DNA of 64,000 nt from Monosporascus cannonballus (taxonomy: Eukaryota > Ascomycota > Sordariomycetes > Xylariales): the NCBI GenBank assembly GCA_004154925.1, contig QJNS01000051.1, positions 1 to 64,000 of the forward strand. The letters run 5' to 3'. The notes under the pieces were generated by a model. It was not told the DNA's origin and did not search any database. It was given only the letters and a program-made list of their open reading frames with translations. How positions within the stretch are numbered: the stretch's first letter is position 1; every line of letters starts with the position of its first letter. Positions 1-10,143 of this stretch are shown in pieces. Position numbers and translations under genes: made by a program.

Positions 1-53
1 ACCCTAACCCTAACCCTAACCCTAACCCTAACCCTAACCCTAACCCTAACCCT
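1..53. repeat. Telomeric repeat array, C-rich strand (CCCTAA)n
   Basis: The window starts with about nine perfect tandem copies of the hexamer CCCTAA, the complement of TTAGGG, and the array stops at the sequence CCCTCGTT. A C-rich strand at the 5' end means this is the left end of a chromosome with the centromere to the right. TTAGGG is the usual telomere unit of filamentous ascomycetes. The array is shorter than most native telomeres, which may reflect where the assembly was cut. Confidence 0.97.
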
Positions 54-1589
54 CGTTAAAGGGCGTAATTACTACAAAAATACGTTTGGTAATTGTTAAT
101 AATATTTTTTTATTTAAGGCCGTAAAAAATAAAATTATTTATATATATTGTTAATCCCATATTTATCGAAGCTTTAAATTGGAAAATTTCGATTTAGGGT
201 TTTAACGAATAACTAATTAAAAACAATAAAATATTTATCTTTTGAAAAAGCCTGAAAATAATCGTTACGAATATCGTATTTTTAAAATTAAAACTTTATA
301 CGTTTACGGAAATAACCTGTCGGAACTTATAACGTTTAAAAAAGATAAATCCTAAAGCGTATATTAGGTATTTTATGGAATACGTAATTAATTATATATA
401 TCGGATATAAATCTTTTCGTAATAACGCGTTATTAACGTTAAGGATATTATTTTTAACGAAATAAAAAAATATTAAAGCGAATAAAAATTTTTCGTTCGA
501 AATTGCAAAACTAAATAACTAAATTAATAATATTTTTATTTTACTTATTATAATAACTTTCTTAAGAACGTTTAAAATTATTTTAAGTAATAATCTTTTA
601 AATATAAGTATTATTAAAAAGGTAAATAAGTTATTAAAATAAAACGAATTTAAATAATTGTTTTTAATATAATTACAAACCTTTTTAATTAAAAAGTTTT
701 ATAGCAAATTAAAGGAATAAATATTAATAAAGCCCATAATTCGTATTTTAGCGAAAATTCCTTTAATTCGGCATTTAATAATAATTTCGAAAAAAACCTT
801 AGCAGAATTTTTAATAAAACGGATAATTCGAAACGCAAAGTTAAAAAGTTTTATTTATTTATACTAAAATTTATTCCAGCCTTTATATACATAAACTTTT
901 GATAACTTAACCTATTATTATTAAATAAAGATTAAAATATATTATTAGGGATTTTTTAAATTATGATACCGCCGTGCTGAATTAAACTTCTGAAACTAAT
1001 TCATTATTATCGATTGCAAAATATAAAATAAAAGAAAAAATGTTATTTTCGATTAATATACATTATAAATTAAAATTCGAAAAGTGTTATACGTATTTAA
1101 CCGCTTTTAATATTATTTTTTAATTACGATTAGATTTAATCGTCTACATTATATTAGATTTTTCGTTCTCTTCAAAATTTAATAAGAAATTATGCAATAT
1201 AAATAAATTAAAAATTGGAAAATATTTATATTAAAAAATAAAATTAGATATATTGGGTAAAGTAATTAATAAATATTATTTTATTGCAAAGGGGGATTTA
1301 AGACATTAATTTTGAAAGTATTTTTCCGTTAATATAAATACTTCCATAAACATTTAACAAATATAAGATATTTTAAAATACTTTTTAATCTTATAAGGAT
1401 TTTAACGTTTACGTATTTACGTTCACAAAAACATTTTTTCGTATATTTATAATTGTTATAACCTGATATAACTTTAAATTTCGTTAACTTTACGTTATTA
1501 ACGAGTTTTTGTATTATAAATTCGATAACCTAATATACGTATGTTTTTTATATAGATTTATATTCTCGGACTTTTATTTAAAGTTTCAA

Positions 1590-1750
1590 AAAACCTTATA
1601 CGGCTTAAGGCGATCATTATGTTTATAATAACGGGATTTAATGACAAAATTAAAAAAACTGGAATTAAAATTTATTCCGGATAATTTATTTATTATAACT
1701 AATAATTGATTAACTTTATTTTTTATGATAACGACAAAATTATATTATAT
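1590..1750 (+). pseudogene. copia reverse transcriptase, decayed
   Basis: At 1590-1610 the frame reads KTLYGLR, matching the copia signature KALYGLKQ. At 1724-1750 another plus frame reads YDNDKIILY, which fits the YxDD catalytic box with its first aspartate changed to Asn by a G-to-A transition. The two motifs are 134 bases apart and out of frame, so there is at least one indel as well as point mutations. Reverse transcriptase copies element RNA into DNA within virus-like particles. Nothing here could be translated through. The strand and family are supported by the copia RNase H that follows. Confidence 0.75.
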
Positions 1751-2067
1751 AGAATTTGCAGTATCATACGTAGTAAACATTTTCTTTCCAAAATTAATAT
1801 AATATTTTTATATTAACAATTTTAAGGATTTATACTAATTTCTTAAAATGCGTAATTTGCGAAACCGCGTTATTAGGAAATTATAATTATTATAGGATAT
1901 TTATTAAGAAAAACTATATATATATTTCGAATTATTTAAATATAAAATAAGTTATTTTAAAATCTTTAAATAAAAAGATCTTAAGGTATATAAAAGCTAA
2001 ACGTTAGTAGCGTTAAAAAAGTTATATTTCGAAAATGTCGGAAATTTATTATGCGAAATTATCGTTA

Positions 2068-2690
2068 TTCGTTCAGATTTTGCTAAAATTATTTTTTATT
2101 TGTTACGTTATTATAAAAACCTGATCTTTATATATTTTGATATTATTAACGAAGTTATTTTTTACGTTTACTTTATACGTATCGTAGCCTTAGAATTCGG
2201 AGGTAACGAAAATTTTAACGTACGATTGTTTTTATGTACGAACGATATTTTTTTTGCGAATAACCTTAACTGAAAAAGCTTTTAAGGATTCGTATTATTA
2301 TTTTTTGATAACCTTATCGTATAAAAAGTTAATAAGCAAAATATAATTATCATTTCGAATTCAGAAGTTAAACTTTAAGGCTTTTTTACAAATTCTTAAA
2401 AAAGCTTTTTTTATATTAAAATTATATAAAGGTATTAGGCTAAGGTATGTAAAAACTTAGTTATTTAAGCAAATAATAAACAAACTATACGGTTACTAAC
2501 TAAAAATACCATACGCCTAATTACGAAATTAAAATACGAAAATATTTATATTTATTAATTTTGCGAAATTTACGTAATAAAAAAATAAAAATTAAATAAA
2601 TGTTTATTAACGGTATAATAACAAATAGCTTATTTAAACCTTTAAAGTTTTAATAATATTAAAAATTTATTAAGTTATTAAATTTTCAAA
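2068..2690 (+). pseudogene. copia RNase H and C-terminal pol, decayed
   Basis: Reading through several stops, the plus strand shows in order an RSDFAKI segment (copia 'RPDI..A'), a WKVNKQN-like segment (copia 'W.SKKQ'), an SNSEVKL segment ('SS.EAEY'), an NNKQTIRLLTKN segment ('DNqsAi.L..N'), and at about 2610-2690 a segment matching the final '(A)DGLTKPL...F..LL' of copia pol. This order is diagnostic of copia RNase H, which removes the RNA strand during reverse transcription. Stops fall where TGG or CAG codons are expected. The frame breaks up after about 2700. Confidence 0.8.
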
Positions 2691-2866
2691 ATGTTACTTT
2701 AAGCCTAACGGAAACCTAAGAAATATTAATTTATCCTAGGCGTTATTTAATAACAGAAGGTTATTGTCTCCGTTTTCTTTTTATAGTTTTTTTTCTTACA
2801 AGTTATTATTATCTTTATTTTTAAACGACTTTAAAAGTAAGGTCAATAAGGAAATCTTTTAACAAA

Positions 2867-2937
2867 ACTTTTATAATTTAGTGATATAATGTTAGGTTTT
2901 AACACCTAAAGATATGGGTTCGAATCCGGTTAGAAGT
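2867..2937 (+). tRNA. tRNA-like sequence (pseudogene or SINE head)
   Basis: A 7-bp acceptor stem can be drawn between ACTTTTA (2867-2873) and TAGAAGT (2931-2937). A TTAGG/CCTAA pair surrounds an eight-base loop TTTTAACA, and the T-loop holds a perfect pol III B box, GGTTCGAATCC (2917-2927). An A-box-like stretch TTTAGTGATATAATG lies in the D arm. The D stem and T stem are imperfect and the anticodon loop is one base too long, so this is probably a decayed tRNA or the head of a tRNA-derived SINE. AAC (Val) is one possible anticodon but is not secure. Confidence 0.5.
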
Positions 2938-3314
2938 TCTGGTATCTCGAATAACTTCCCGAGTTAATCGACATGCTAATTACCTTTTTTTCTCGTTTTT
3001 GCGTTTTTTTATTGTTTGTTAAAGGCTAACCATTACGTTATTTCCTTTTTGGGAAGTTTTTCAGAGTTATAAAAGCTTTAGTTGTTAATTTGTAACAGCT
3101 GGGAGGACATATCAGACTTAGTAAAGCCAGTTAGCACTAGCGGGAATTATTTCCTGTACCCCTGGTACCTTTTTCTCCCAGCTCCACCTGTATTTACGTG
3201 TTTAAATGGAGGGTTCGCTGCCTTTATTTTCTAGCTAGGACCTTCTAAAGGTCAAGGCAACTTTTAATACACTTTTTCTTCAGTTATATGCTTTGGTGTG
3301 TAATGTCAAGGTCG
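2938..3314. other. Less mutated island with hairpins; no gene recognised
   Basis: This stretch keeps many CpA and TpG steps and has clearly higher GC than either flank, so it largely escaped RIP. It contains a possible pol III T-run just after the tRNA-like sequence and two inverted repeats. It also has an LTR-like start TGTAACAGC at 3091 and possible ends in ...CGCACA near 3313. It could be a short SINE-like or solo LTR element, since elements under about 400 bp are usually spared by RIP. No second copy was seen in this window. It ends where copia C3 begins. Confidence 0.4.
3097..3183. repeat. 9-bp inverted repeat around a 69-base loop
   Basis: AGCTGGGAG (3097-3105) and CTCCCAGCT (3175-3183) are exact reverse complements. 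A further hairpin, GACCTT/AAGGTC with a three-base loop, lies at 3239-3253. Both are in the less mutated island and could mark the ends or a folded RNA of a small element. Confidence 0.6.
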
Positions 3315-4883
3315 CACAATTACGTTAATTAATAATTAAAAAATACGCCAGAATTCATTTTGCCCTTTTTAAGAGTTAATTTGTTCATATTAATATTTTC
3401 TTAAAAGTGTTCGATAAACGGTCAATTTGTTTTAAAAAAATTGATCGGCGGTAATTCGACTTTAAACGTATGCCTTTACCTTGTCGTTAAAGTGGAAACC
3501 CGCCAGGGCTTTACCAGGCAATGCATAATAATATTAGGATAATATATAATAAGCGTTTAAAAAGGTCTTATAATACATACCTTATATATCCGATTTTTGT
3601 CGTTTTGATTTATTAACGTTTTAGTTTATATAAAAGCCTTTACTATTACTTTATTATGCCTTATGTCTCGGGATTTTGTTCGCTATTAAAAATCAGTATG
3701 CTTAACGTTTTCCAATTAAGATTATCTGAATTAGGAGCATCCGTAAAGGCCCCTTGGTGCGTCGAAAACGCTACCTTGATATTTCGTAATATAAATATAG
3801 GGTGGGCCATAGTCTAATAATCTAGAAGGTTAACTGCCGCTTTTTTGGAAACTGATCGTACCGTTATCGATCTTAGCCTTTTTTACTATCTGGAAAATAA
3901 TAATCCATATTTTAATTATAAGGGCTAATGTTATATATAGGTCGTTAATCTATATAATTCTGGTTTTCGTTTCCGGAATATTATATTGTTATTTTAAAAC
4001 CCTAGTTTTTGATCAATTTACGCTTTATTTATTTAATATTTTGCCAGTTTTCCAAATTTGTTTTAACGTTTTGATATATTATCGTTAAATATTAATTAAA
4101 AGCCTGCTGTCGTACACCTTTCTTATATCGGCAAATTTGGCGTATTATTTCCGTAAGTTCTTTCTGGAAAAGAAATTCATTCTCTTAATCACTAAAGATA
4201 TTGATTTTAGAAATTATTTTGTTAGATCGTTAAGGTTTTTACTAAAAAGATCGTGTTTTAGATTTTTAAAAATATATGTCGCAAAGTTCTAATTATAGGT
4301 TTATTTGCTTTCGGTTGTTATTTTAAAGATATTTATTAGGTATTCCGTAAGATTAATATTTTCGGTAGTTCTTTCAGACGATTGAAACGATAATAGGGTA
4401 TTACATTGCGCCGTATAGCGAATTCGCCTTTTGGAGTAAAAGGTTATACCGGGTTTTATTAGTTTAATAAATTACGAAAATATTTAATTAGGATCGATAA
4501 AGTTTTAAATCCTAAATGCGCATGTTTTAAACTAGAATTTGCCCTTAAAACGATCCCAGTCCTTAAGTCCTTTACAAATAATTAATGACGTTAATTATAC
4601 CGTAGCCATTATTATTATTAAGGTATAAAAATAATTAATATTGATATATAACCTATATCGTTTTAGTAACCGCTAATTAATTTATATGTGTACGAATTAA
4701 GCGAATAAAACTTTTAATTATTAAATATAGAGGATATCAGTTATATTATTGTATTCCGTTAAATTTTAAGTGCTATCGTACGCGTACAACTTTAAGTAAT
4801 TTCGCTACGGAATATATATGAGCCGATCAGTATGGGACCTTTTCATGTATGGGGAGCGCTCCGCACCCCCCAGCTAGCTGACA
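3315..4883 (-). mobile_element. Truncated copia element C3 (5' LTR plus gag region)
   Basis: This interval aligns along its length with 34870-36432, the 5' third of the complete copia C2, in the same orientation. Shared blocks include the runs around 3760-3960 and 35310-35500, and the gag start: an ATG on the minus strand at 4617-4619 matches C2's at 36158-36160. The 5' LTR is at the right end (4719-4883). Integrase, reverse transcriptase and the 3' LTR are missing, so the copy is broken at about 3315. The two copies differ mainly by C/T and G/A transitions, as expected from independent RIP. Confidence 0.8.
4719..4883 (-). repeat. LTR of copia C3
   Basis: This copy of about 165 bp starts TATTAAATATAG (TG changed to TA) and ends CTAGCTGACA. 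It aligns with the 163-bp LTRs of C2 and shares the GC-rich hairpin near its outer end, although the hairpin sequence has diverged. It abuts the LTR-B fragment at 4884 with no intervening base. Confidence 0.75.
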
Positions 4884-5897
4884 GTATCTATTGCTCCAGA
4901 GTCCCACGATACTCCTGCCAACATAAACTCGTATAGCTTAGGCTTAATCGTTGGTTAAACCGCCTAGTCTTTACAAAGAGTTAGAAAGTCTCATTAATAT
5001 ATTATTATAATATCATTTATAAAAGTAGTTTTTTTAAAAACAAATTAATACGAAACTATTCGAATATAATGAATAGGATTATAAGATAATTTTTAACACA
5101 AGTTTTTGGACAAAGCTTATCTTATTTATAATTTTAACGGAAGCAAATTAGGCGTTCTTAAAAATATCTGAAAGATCGGTTATAAAAAGAAGAGATTGAA
5201 CTTTCAAAATAATTAATAAGTTATCTTATCTTATTGGTACCCAAAAAATAAAAAATTACGATTTATAATTAATTATCGATTATTTAATGATATTATTATT
5301 TAAAATCGAATATTATCACTCTCAATTATAAAAAATAAAATACAGATTTTACGAACCTAAATAGAATATAGAATTCGATCTTAAAAATGGATATAATCTA
5401 ATAAAGATTAAAAAAAGACGCAAATTAAAATTCACTTTTAAAACGAAATATAAATTTTTTAAATGTTTGGTTTTATTCATATGATTTCCGAACATGCTAA
5501 TAAATTCTTATAAATATTTTCATTATATTTTATCAAAATTTCTCAAAGTTGTCCTGATTTGTCATATCGACAATATATTTATTGTTTTAATAACGGAAAC
5601 AACATATATGGGATACGTTTATAAAACATTTAATGCTTCATTAAACGTAAAGATATTTAGTAACGCAAAAATATTAATTCCACATGCGGAAAATAAAATA
5701 TATGGGATATATTATTACATCAGATTATATTAAGATAAACGTTAAGAAAATTTTTATAATTATGGAATAGCAAACACTAACGACAATTAAAAAGGTACAA
5801 GCATTTTTCGGATTCATTAATTGTTATAAGAAAGTTATGCGAAATTTTAACAAAATAACAATAGCCTTAATTAATGTTATCAAAAAAAGAATTTATA
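4884..5897 (+). mobile_element. gypsy element H, left part (LTR-B fragment and RT)
   Basis: A partial LTR-B in reverse orientation (4884-4975, ending TTTACA) is followed after only about 100 bases by plus-strand reverse transcriptase. In the related element G6 about 2.7 kb of leader, gag and protease separates LTR and RT, so H has lost roughly that much. The LTR is also missing its outer part, where copia C3 now abuts. H stops abruptly at 5897 inside the sequence just after the RT connection domain and resumes at 25219. The five bases TTATA occur at both break points, so H was interrupted by the G2 insertion. Confidence 0.85.
5240..5897 (+). pseudogene. gypsy reverse transcriptase (element H), decayed
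   Basis: In order: a segment reading NYRLFNDIII near 5260 (gypsy 'DYRqLNdiTikn'); an 80-codon stretch without stops at 5494-5733 with CHIDNIFIV where the YLDD box belongs, followed by the 'H..HV..V....l' and 'K..f' region; and at about 5780-5870 a segment KKVQAFFGFINCYKKV matching the connection motif 'v..vqsFLGFaNFYRrF'. The last block ends 'ITIALINVIKKR', where family members continue with 'F.W'. That continuation is found at 25219, across the inserted G2. The catalytic Asp-Asp is His-Ile-Asp-Asn here, so it is inactive. Confidence 0.9.
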
Positions 5898-6274
5898 TGT
5901 GAAGGTTAGGTAGTTTAAACAACTATTAAACCTTAGTCGTACGGCTTTATGTTGGCAGGAGTATCGTGGGATTCTAAGTAATGGATACAGTAATATGATA
6001 CGTCTCGTAATACTAAGGGTGCCTTGGGTAACGATATTATATTACAAACTGGTATTATTTAAGGCATGGAAATGATAAGCGTATATATACTGGTTTGGAT
6101 ATTACTGGTAATCTTTATTTAATTATGCTTAACGAGGTTTTGCTAAATAATTTCCTAGTACTAATTATTCGTACTTAGCAGATCTTTGCCGAATACTCCT
6201 TACGTAACCTGGAAAATGGTCCGTATTATTCTCGTTAACCGTTTCCCGAGGTCGGAAACCGTTAGGTCGTAACA
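5898..6274 (-). repeat. LTR-B, 3' LTR of G2
   Basis: Starts TGTGAAGGTTAGG (family consensus TGTAACGGCTAGG) and ends GGTCGTAACA. It matches 24843-25218 over its whole length, including the blocks GTTGGCAGGAGTAT, GTCTCGTAATA and TTAACCGTTTCCC. It is among the less mutated LTR-B copies. Confidence 0.88.
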
Positions 6275-7846
6275 TAATTTCCGGTTTCTCCAAATCTTGC
6301 CTTTAAAAAATTATTTTCCTTAATAAGTATTCCCTGTTTTTTACGATAGCGGATTATATTGTTAAAGGTTCTAGTTAGATTTTTTTATTATCTATCGCCA
6401 TCTTTTCCCCTTTATTTTTAAGAATTTTAATTTTAATGTTACGTCGTATTTTATGTTTTTTAACGGTTAAAAATACGAAATATTTAAAAACATTTTTAAA
6501 TATAAAATTTGCGTTAAACGTAAATATCTCTATAGGGAGACCGGTATTTTTTTGGCTTTTTGGAAAATATTAGTGGCAAGAATTAACGCTGGGAATAAAA
6601 AAAGGTTTTAGTAAATAAGCGCTGTTTAAAGTTGTAAAACATCTTTAACAAAAGATTAATGAAGTTATTACGTATTTCATCCGTTTTCGGAAATAAAAAG
6701 TTTTTTTTTCGTTCAAAAGGAATAAAAATAATATCACGAAAATTAAAATCGTTAACAAAGTTCGAAAAATGAAAACGTTAAAAGCAGGTTATTGCCGAGG
6801 CTTCTATAGCCGCCTCAGCTTTTCTTACTGGTTCGGTAAATTAGTTTGGTATAGAAAATACTAATTGGTTCGTTAAAAATATTAATTAAAATGCAATTAT
6901 TTCTAATAATTCCGTCGTTACTGGTAAACGCTTTTTAATAGGCGTTCAACGTTAATAAAGGTTTTGGCAGGTTTTTAGGTGTTTTCGGAATCTAGATACC
7001 TTTTTTACTTTATTAGATATTAGGTAAGTCCGTCTTGTTTTCGTATATATTAGATTTTTTTTCAATTTTTTAAACTTATTCGCTTTGCATTTTTACGTCG
7101 TTTGGTGCCGTATGTACTCTGATTATATTTATTATTTATTTGAATAAGGAAACCTAAAAAGTTAAATAGAATTTAAATTTTAGTAAAAGTTTTAATTAGT
7201 AATTCTTTTCTGGGATTTTTTTGGCGATTTTGTATAAATTGATGTATTTGAAATCCCGTTTTTTATTCGGTCTTTTTATTTGAATATTTTTGGTAACCAA
7301 GAAAATTATTTTCTTTTTTTTCGAAAATTGGTTTTTGTAATACTTTTAAGTTATACTATTTATTTATTTAATTTGGTACTAATTTTAGTTTTGTTTCTAA
7401 TTTTTAATATATTTATTATAATTATTTCGTTATAAGGATTACTTGAATATTCATTAAACCATCGTTCTGTATTTTTTTATAAATTTTGAAAATAAAACCA
7501 AAATTTGCATTTATCATTATTATCATACCGTGTTCGTCATAATTAATATTATAGGTTAATTGTACGATTAGTAATTACTTAACTTGATTATTTTGTTCGT
7601 AATTAATGTAAGATCGTAAATAAGGTTTTAAAATTTGGTTTTTTTATTTTATTTCTTTATCTGTTTAAAGTTTAAAGGCGTTAAATAACTTATAATTTAG
7701 GCCGATTTGTCTTATAAGGCTTTGTTACAATTTAGACATAAATATTATATCTTTATTGAAAATAATTTCTAATAATAATCTGTATATGCTGAAAATATAG
7801 TTAAAGAAAATGTATAGGATTTGCTCAGCGTTTGTGCCTTCGTAAT
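6275..7846 (-). pseudogene. G2 integrase second half and 3' region, decayed
   Basis: Read leftward from 7846, the minus strand gives YEGTNAEQI followed by segments matching the gypsy integrase core: RLLLEIIFNKD ('GlP.eIiSDrd', catalytic Asp changed to Asn), FMSKL with a stop at the expected Trp, a TDKEI segment in place of 'TDGQTER', and YLRSYINYEQNN. The first half of this integrase ends at 20306. The break coincides with the insertion of G1 and G3. The same break region is continuous in G1 around 8784, which confirms the join. Below about 7300 the sequence should be integrase C-terminus and 3' untranslated DNA; I recognise nothing specific there. Confidence 0.88.
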
Positions 7847-8240
7847 TGTAACGGCTAGGGGTTTTAACTAATTATTAAACCTTAGTCGTACTATTTTCTG
7901 TTGGCAGGAGTATTGTGGGAAATGAAGCAATAAATATAGTAACGTATTACGTCTCGTAATATTAAGGGTTTCTTAGGTAATGATGTTTTATTGCAAGCTC
8001 AAGTTATTTAGATTATGGAAGTAATAAGCGTTTATATATTTGGTTTTAGTTACCAGTTTATTGCTGGAGTATTATAATCTCGTAAGAATTTAATAATTTT
8101 GATTTTCGTAGATTTTTCAAAATCCTCACAATTTTGATTTTTCTCAATTTCGTAAAATCTTGATGATATTGATTTTCGTTATGTAACTTTTTCTCTAGCG
8201 TTTTACTTACTTTGATTGTTTCCGGCTATATTAATAAATT
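7847..8240 (-). repeat. LTR-B variant, 3' LTR of G1
   Basis: Opens TGTAACGGCTAGGGG and follows LTR-B for about the first 200 bases. After that it changes to a run of short repeats of the type AATTTTGATTTTCGTA, which LTR-B proper lacks. The same second half occurs in the right LTR of G1, so it is a genuine LTR subtype. Confidence 0.8.
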
Positions 8241-8589
8241 TAAGTCTTAAAATGATTGTCTTTTTTTAAACTTTTCATCTTGAAATTTTCTCGACAAGTA
8301 TTTAATTTATTATGGCGGATCGTATCAAAAAATAAGTTAATCTTTTTCCAAAACAATAACAGTTTAGCGCAATTCTATAATTGTTATAGTATATTTTGCC
8401 AACCTGGCTAAAATAACGTCTTGGTTTTATAATAAACGAAAGCAACTGAAAGGTAAATTATTAAAAGATAATTCTTTTATTATTTATTATATATTAAACA
8501 TAACTAGTTTAATTATAACGTACTAGGTTAAAGCCTAAAGCGGCTATAACGTATTGCTATTAAATACCGAAAAGTTAAGTTGGAATGAA

Positions 8590-9150
8590 AGGCCGCCATA
8601 AAGGCCGAAAAACTTGCTAAAACTTATACCTGTTGTATTTAAAAATTTAAAAGAAATATGGTGTAACAAAATGATGAAAACCGTATCTTGTAGTAGCGAT
8701 AATCTTTTTTATTAGTAATGCGTATCTGTTAAAAATATGTTTAAAAAATGTATGCCAGTTTTTCCGCGTTTATATTCTCGTAATACGGTAAGAAATAGAA
8801 AAGATTTGTAAATTAATTAACGATTTCGAAAACGCTATCGTAATATATTTCTAGAATTAAATTTTTTAATATAGGAAATTTAATAATAAAGTGGAATATA
8901 ACTAAATATTATAGCCGTTTTGCAACTGGTAATAACTGTAATTTTCCGTATGCCTTATGTCGTTACACTTTTGTTTTAGCGTAAATATTATATTGTTATA
9001 TAACTTTTAATACCGTTAAATTTATTTTAAGAAAAAAAAATATATATTAAAGTTATTTTAGCGTTTTATAACTGCCTGTATATTTATGTAACTAATTTTG
9101 GTATATATTTCGTATTAAAACTTTCTAATATTTTTTTTAGAATTTATAAT
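8590..9150 (-). pseudogene. gypsy integrase of G1, decayed
   Basis: On the minus strand near 9100-9060 a segment reads YTGSYKTLK, matching the 'H.G..gi.KT...l' zinc-binding region that precedes the integrase core; the expected 'C..C' follows as CNDIRHTEN. Past 8784 a segment YYENINAEKLAYIF matches the start of the core '...s.saeqlA.if', followed by ALLIKKIIATTRYG in place of 'GlP..IiSDRg'. Catalytic Asp residues are lost. Integrase inserts the cDNA into the host genome. The equivalent gene in G2 is physically split; here it is continuous but full of stops. Confidence 0.8.
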
Positions 9151-9584
9151 CGATTTATTTTTTATTTTTTAAGGAAATTTCCGTTATTTTATTGTATTTT
9201 AAAAGATATTACTTAAATTATCGTAGTTTGTCGTAGGCGTAAATAACCTTATATAATGGTATCAAAGATTATATAATTAACTTTAACTAATTTCTTTTTA
9301 AGGTTTAGTTATTTACTTAAGGCGTTTATATTTTTATTCTTTTAGTTTTTTTTATAAATAATAAAGAATTTGAAATTTGTTGATTTTTCCGCGTAATAAA
9401 GCTATCGTTTAATAAATATTTTGGCCGTAATAAATTAGGTAAAATTTTGATATTTTTTATAAATTTTGACCTGGTGCAAATTTTTTATTATAAAATGCTT
9501 AAAATTTTAAAATGTTATAATTATAACCATAAATTACTTCTTTAAAATACCGTAATTAAATTCGGTTATTTTTAATTCGTCCGA

Positions 9585-9700
9585 AACGAATGAAATAAAG
9601 TATAATTTGCCTTAGTTATTTTTTTATTGTATTATTGCGTTTAACGAGTAATATAACATATCCGTTTTTAATTTAATAAAACGGTTTAAATTATATATAA
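9585..9700 (-). pseudogene. gypsy RNase H start of G1, decayed
   Basis: The minus strand reads LKTDMLYYSLNAIIQ, then a stop, then KNN, a stop and GKLYFISF. This matches the gypsy RNase H opening 'veTDASdyaigaiLsQ.d..GklhPiaF'. The same segment in G2 (about 21080-21170) reads KLKTNISDYAFNIIIG, so the two copies have lost different key residues: G1 keeps the first Asp, G2 has Asn there. Confidence 0.82.
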
Positions 9701-10091
9701 TTATTATTGGTTTATATATAATCGTATTTTTAAAATCCTGAAACGCTTTTTTAATATTTGACTTTTATTTAAATTTTTTTGTTTTTTTTTTCGTAAAAGT
9801 TATTAAGGGTATAAATGTTTTGTTAAAATTTCGAATAAACTTTTTTTAGTAATTTGTGAATTTAAAAAATACTTATACTGTTTTAATTATTATTAATATT
9901 TGTTATTTTATAAATGTAATAATTTTTTGCGTATTTATTATAATTTGTCTTAAGGTAATAAAATGTTTTTAATATTATACTTTTTATATATGAAATTAAT
10001 TCTTTATTGCGTTAAAAAGTAATTTCAGGTTTTGTAAAAATTAAAAACCTTTATAAATATATTTTATATATATTCTTTTTATTATTAATAA

Positions 10092-10143
10092 AATTAAAAT
10101 ATTGTCGAGATATTGTACGATAAAAATATTAAAGTATTTTCGT
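10092..10143 (-). pseudogene. gypsy reverse transcriptase catalytic box, G1
   Basis: Minus strand reads KYFNIFIVQYLDNILIL, matching the gypsy 'YLd.fvvvYLDDILIYS' block. The second catalytic Asp is Asn, a single G-to-A change. The QYLDNILI core lies at 10092-10115. Confidence 0.88.

Larger units (their letters stand above)
54..2720 (+). mobile_element. Ty1/copia retrotransposon remnant C1, abutting the telomere
   Basis: The plus strand carries decayed copia polymerase domains in order: reverse transcriptase (about 1590-1750), the region linking it to RNase H (about 2068 onward), RNase H (to about 2600), and the C-terminal tail of pol (about 2610-2690). No long open frame survives. CpA and TpG are nearly absent while CpG remains, the classical RIP pattern. 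No LTR was identified on either side. The left part (54 to about 1500) should hold integrase or gag, but I could not recognise a motif there. The element appears to be cut on its 5' side by the telomere. Both limits are approximate. Confidence 0.75.

Noticed and set aside
54..2860. Telomere-linked RecQ helicase gene, common at fungal chromosome ends
   Set aside because: No Walker A or DEAH-type motif was found; the recognisable segments are copia RT and RNase H.
5494..5733. 79-codon open stretch considered as a separate gene
   Set aside because: Its translation contains the gypsy RT palm and aligns in line with RT motifs on both sides, so it is part of element H's RT and not a gene of its own.
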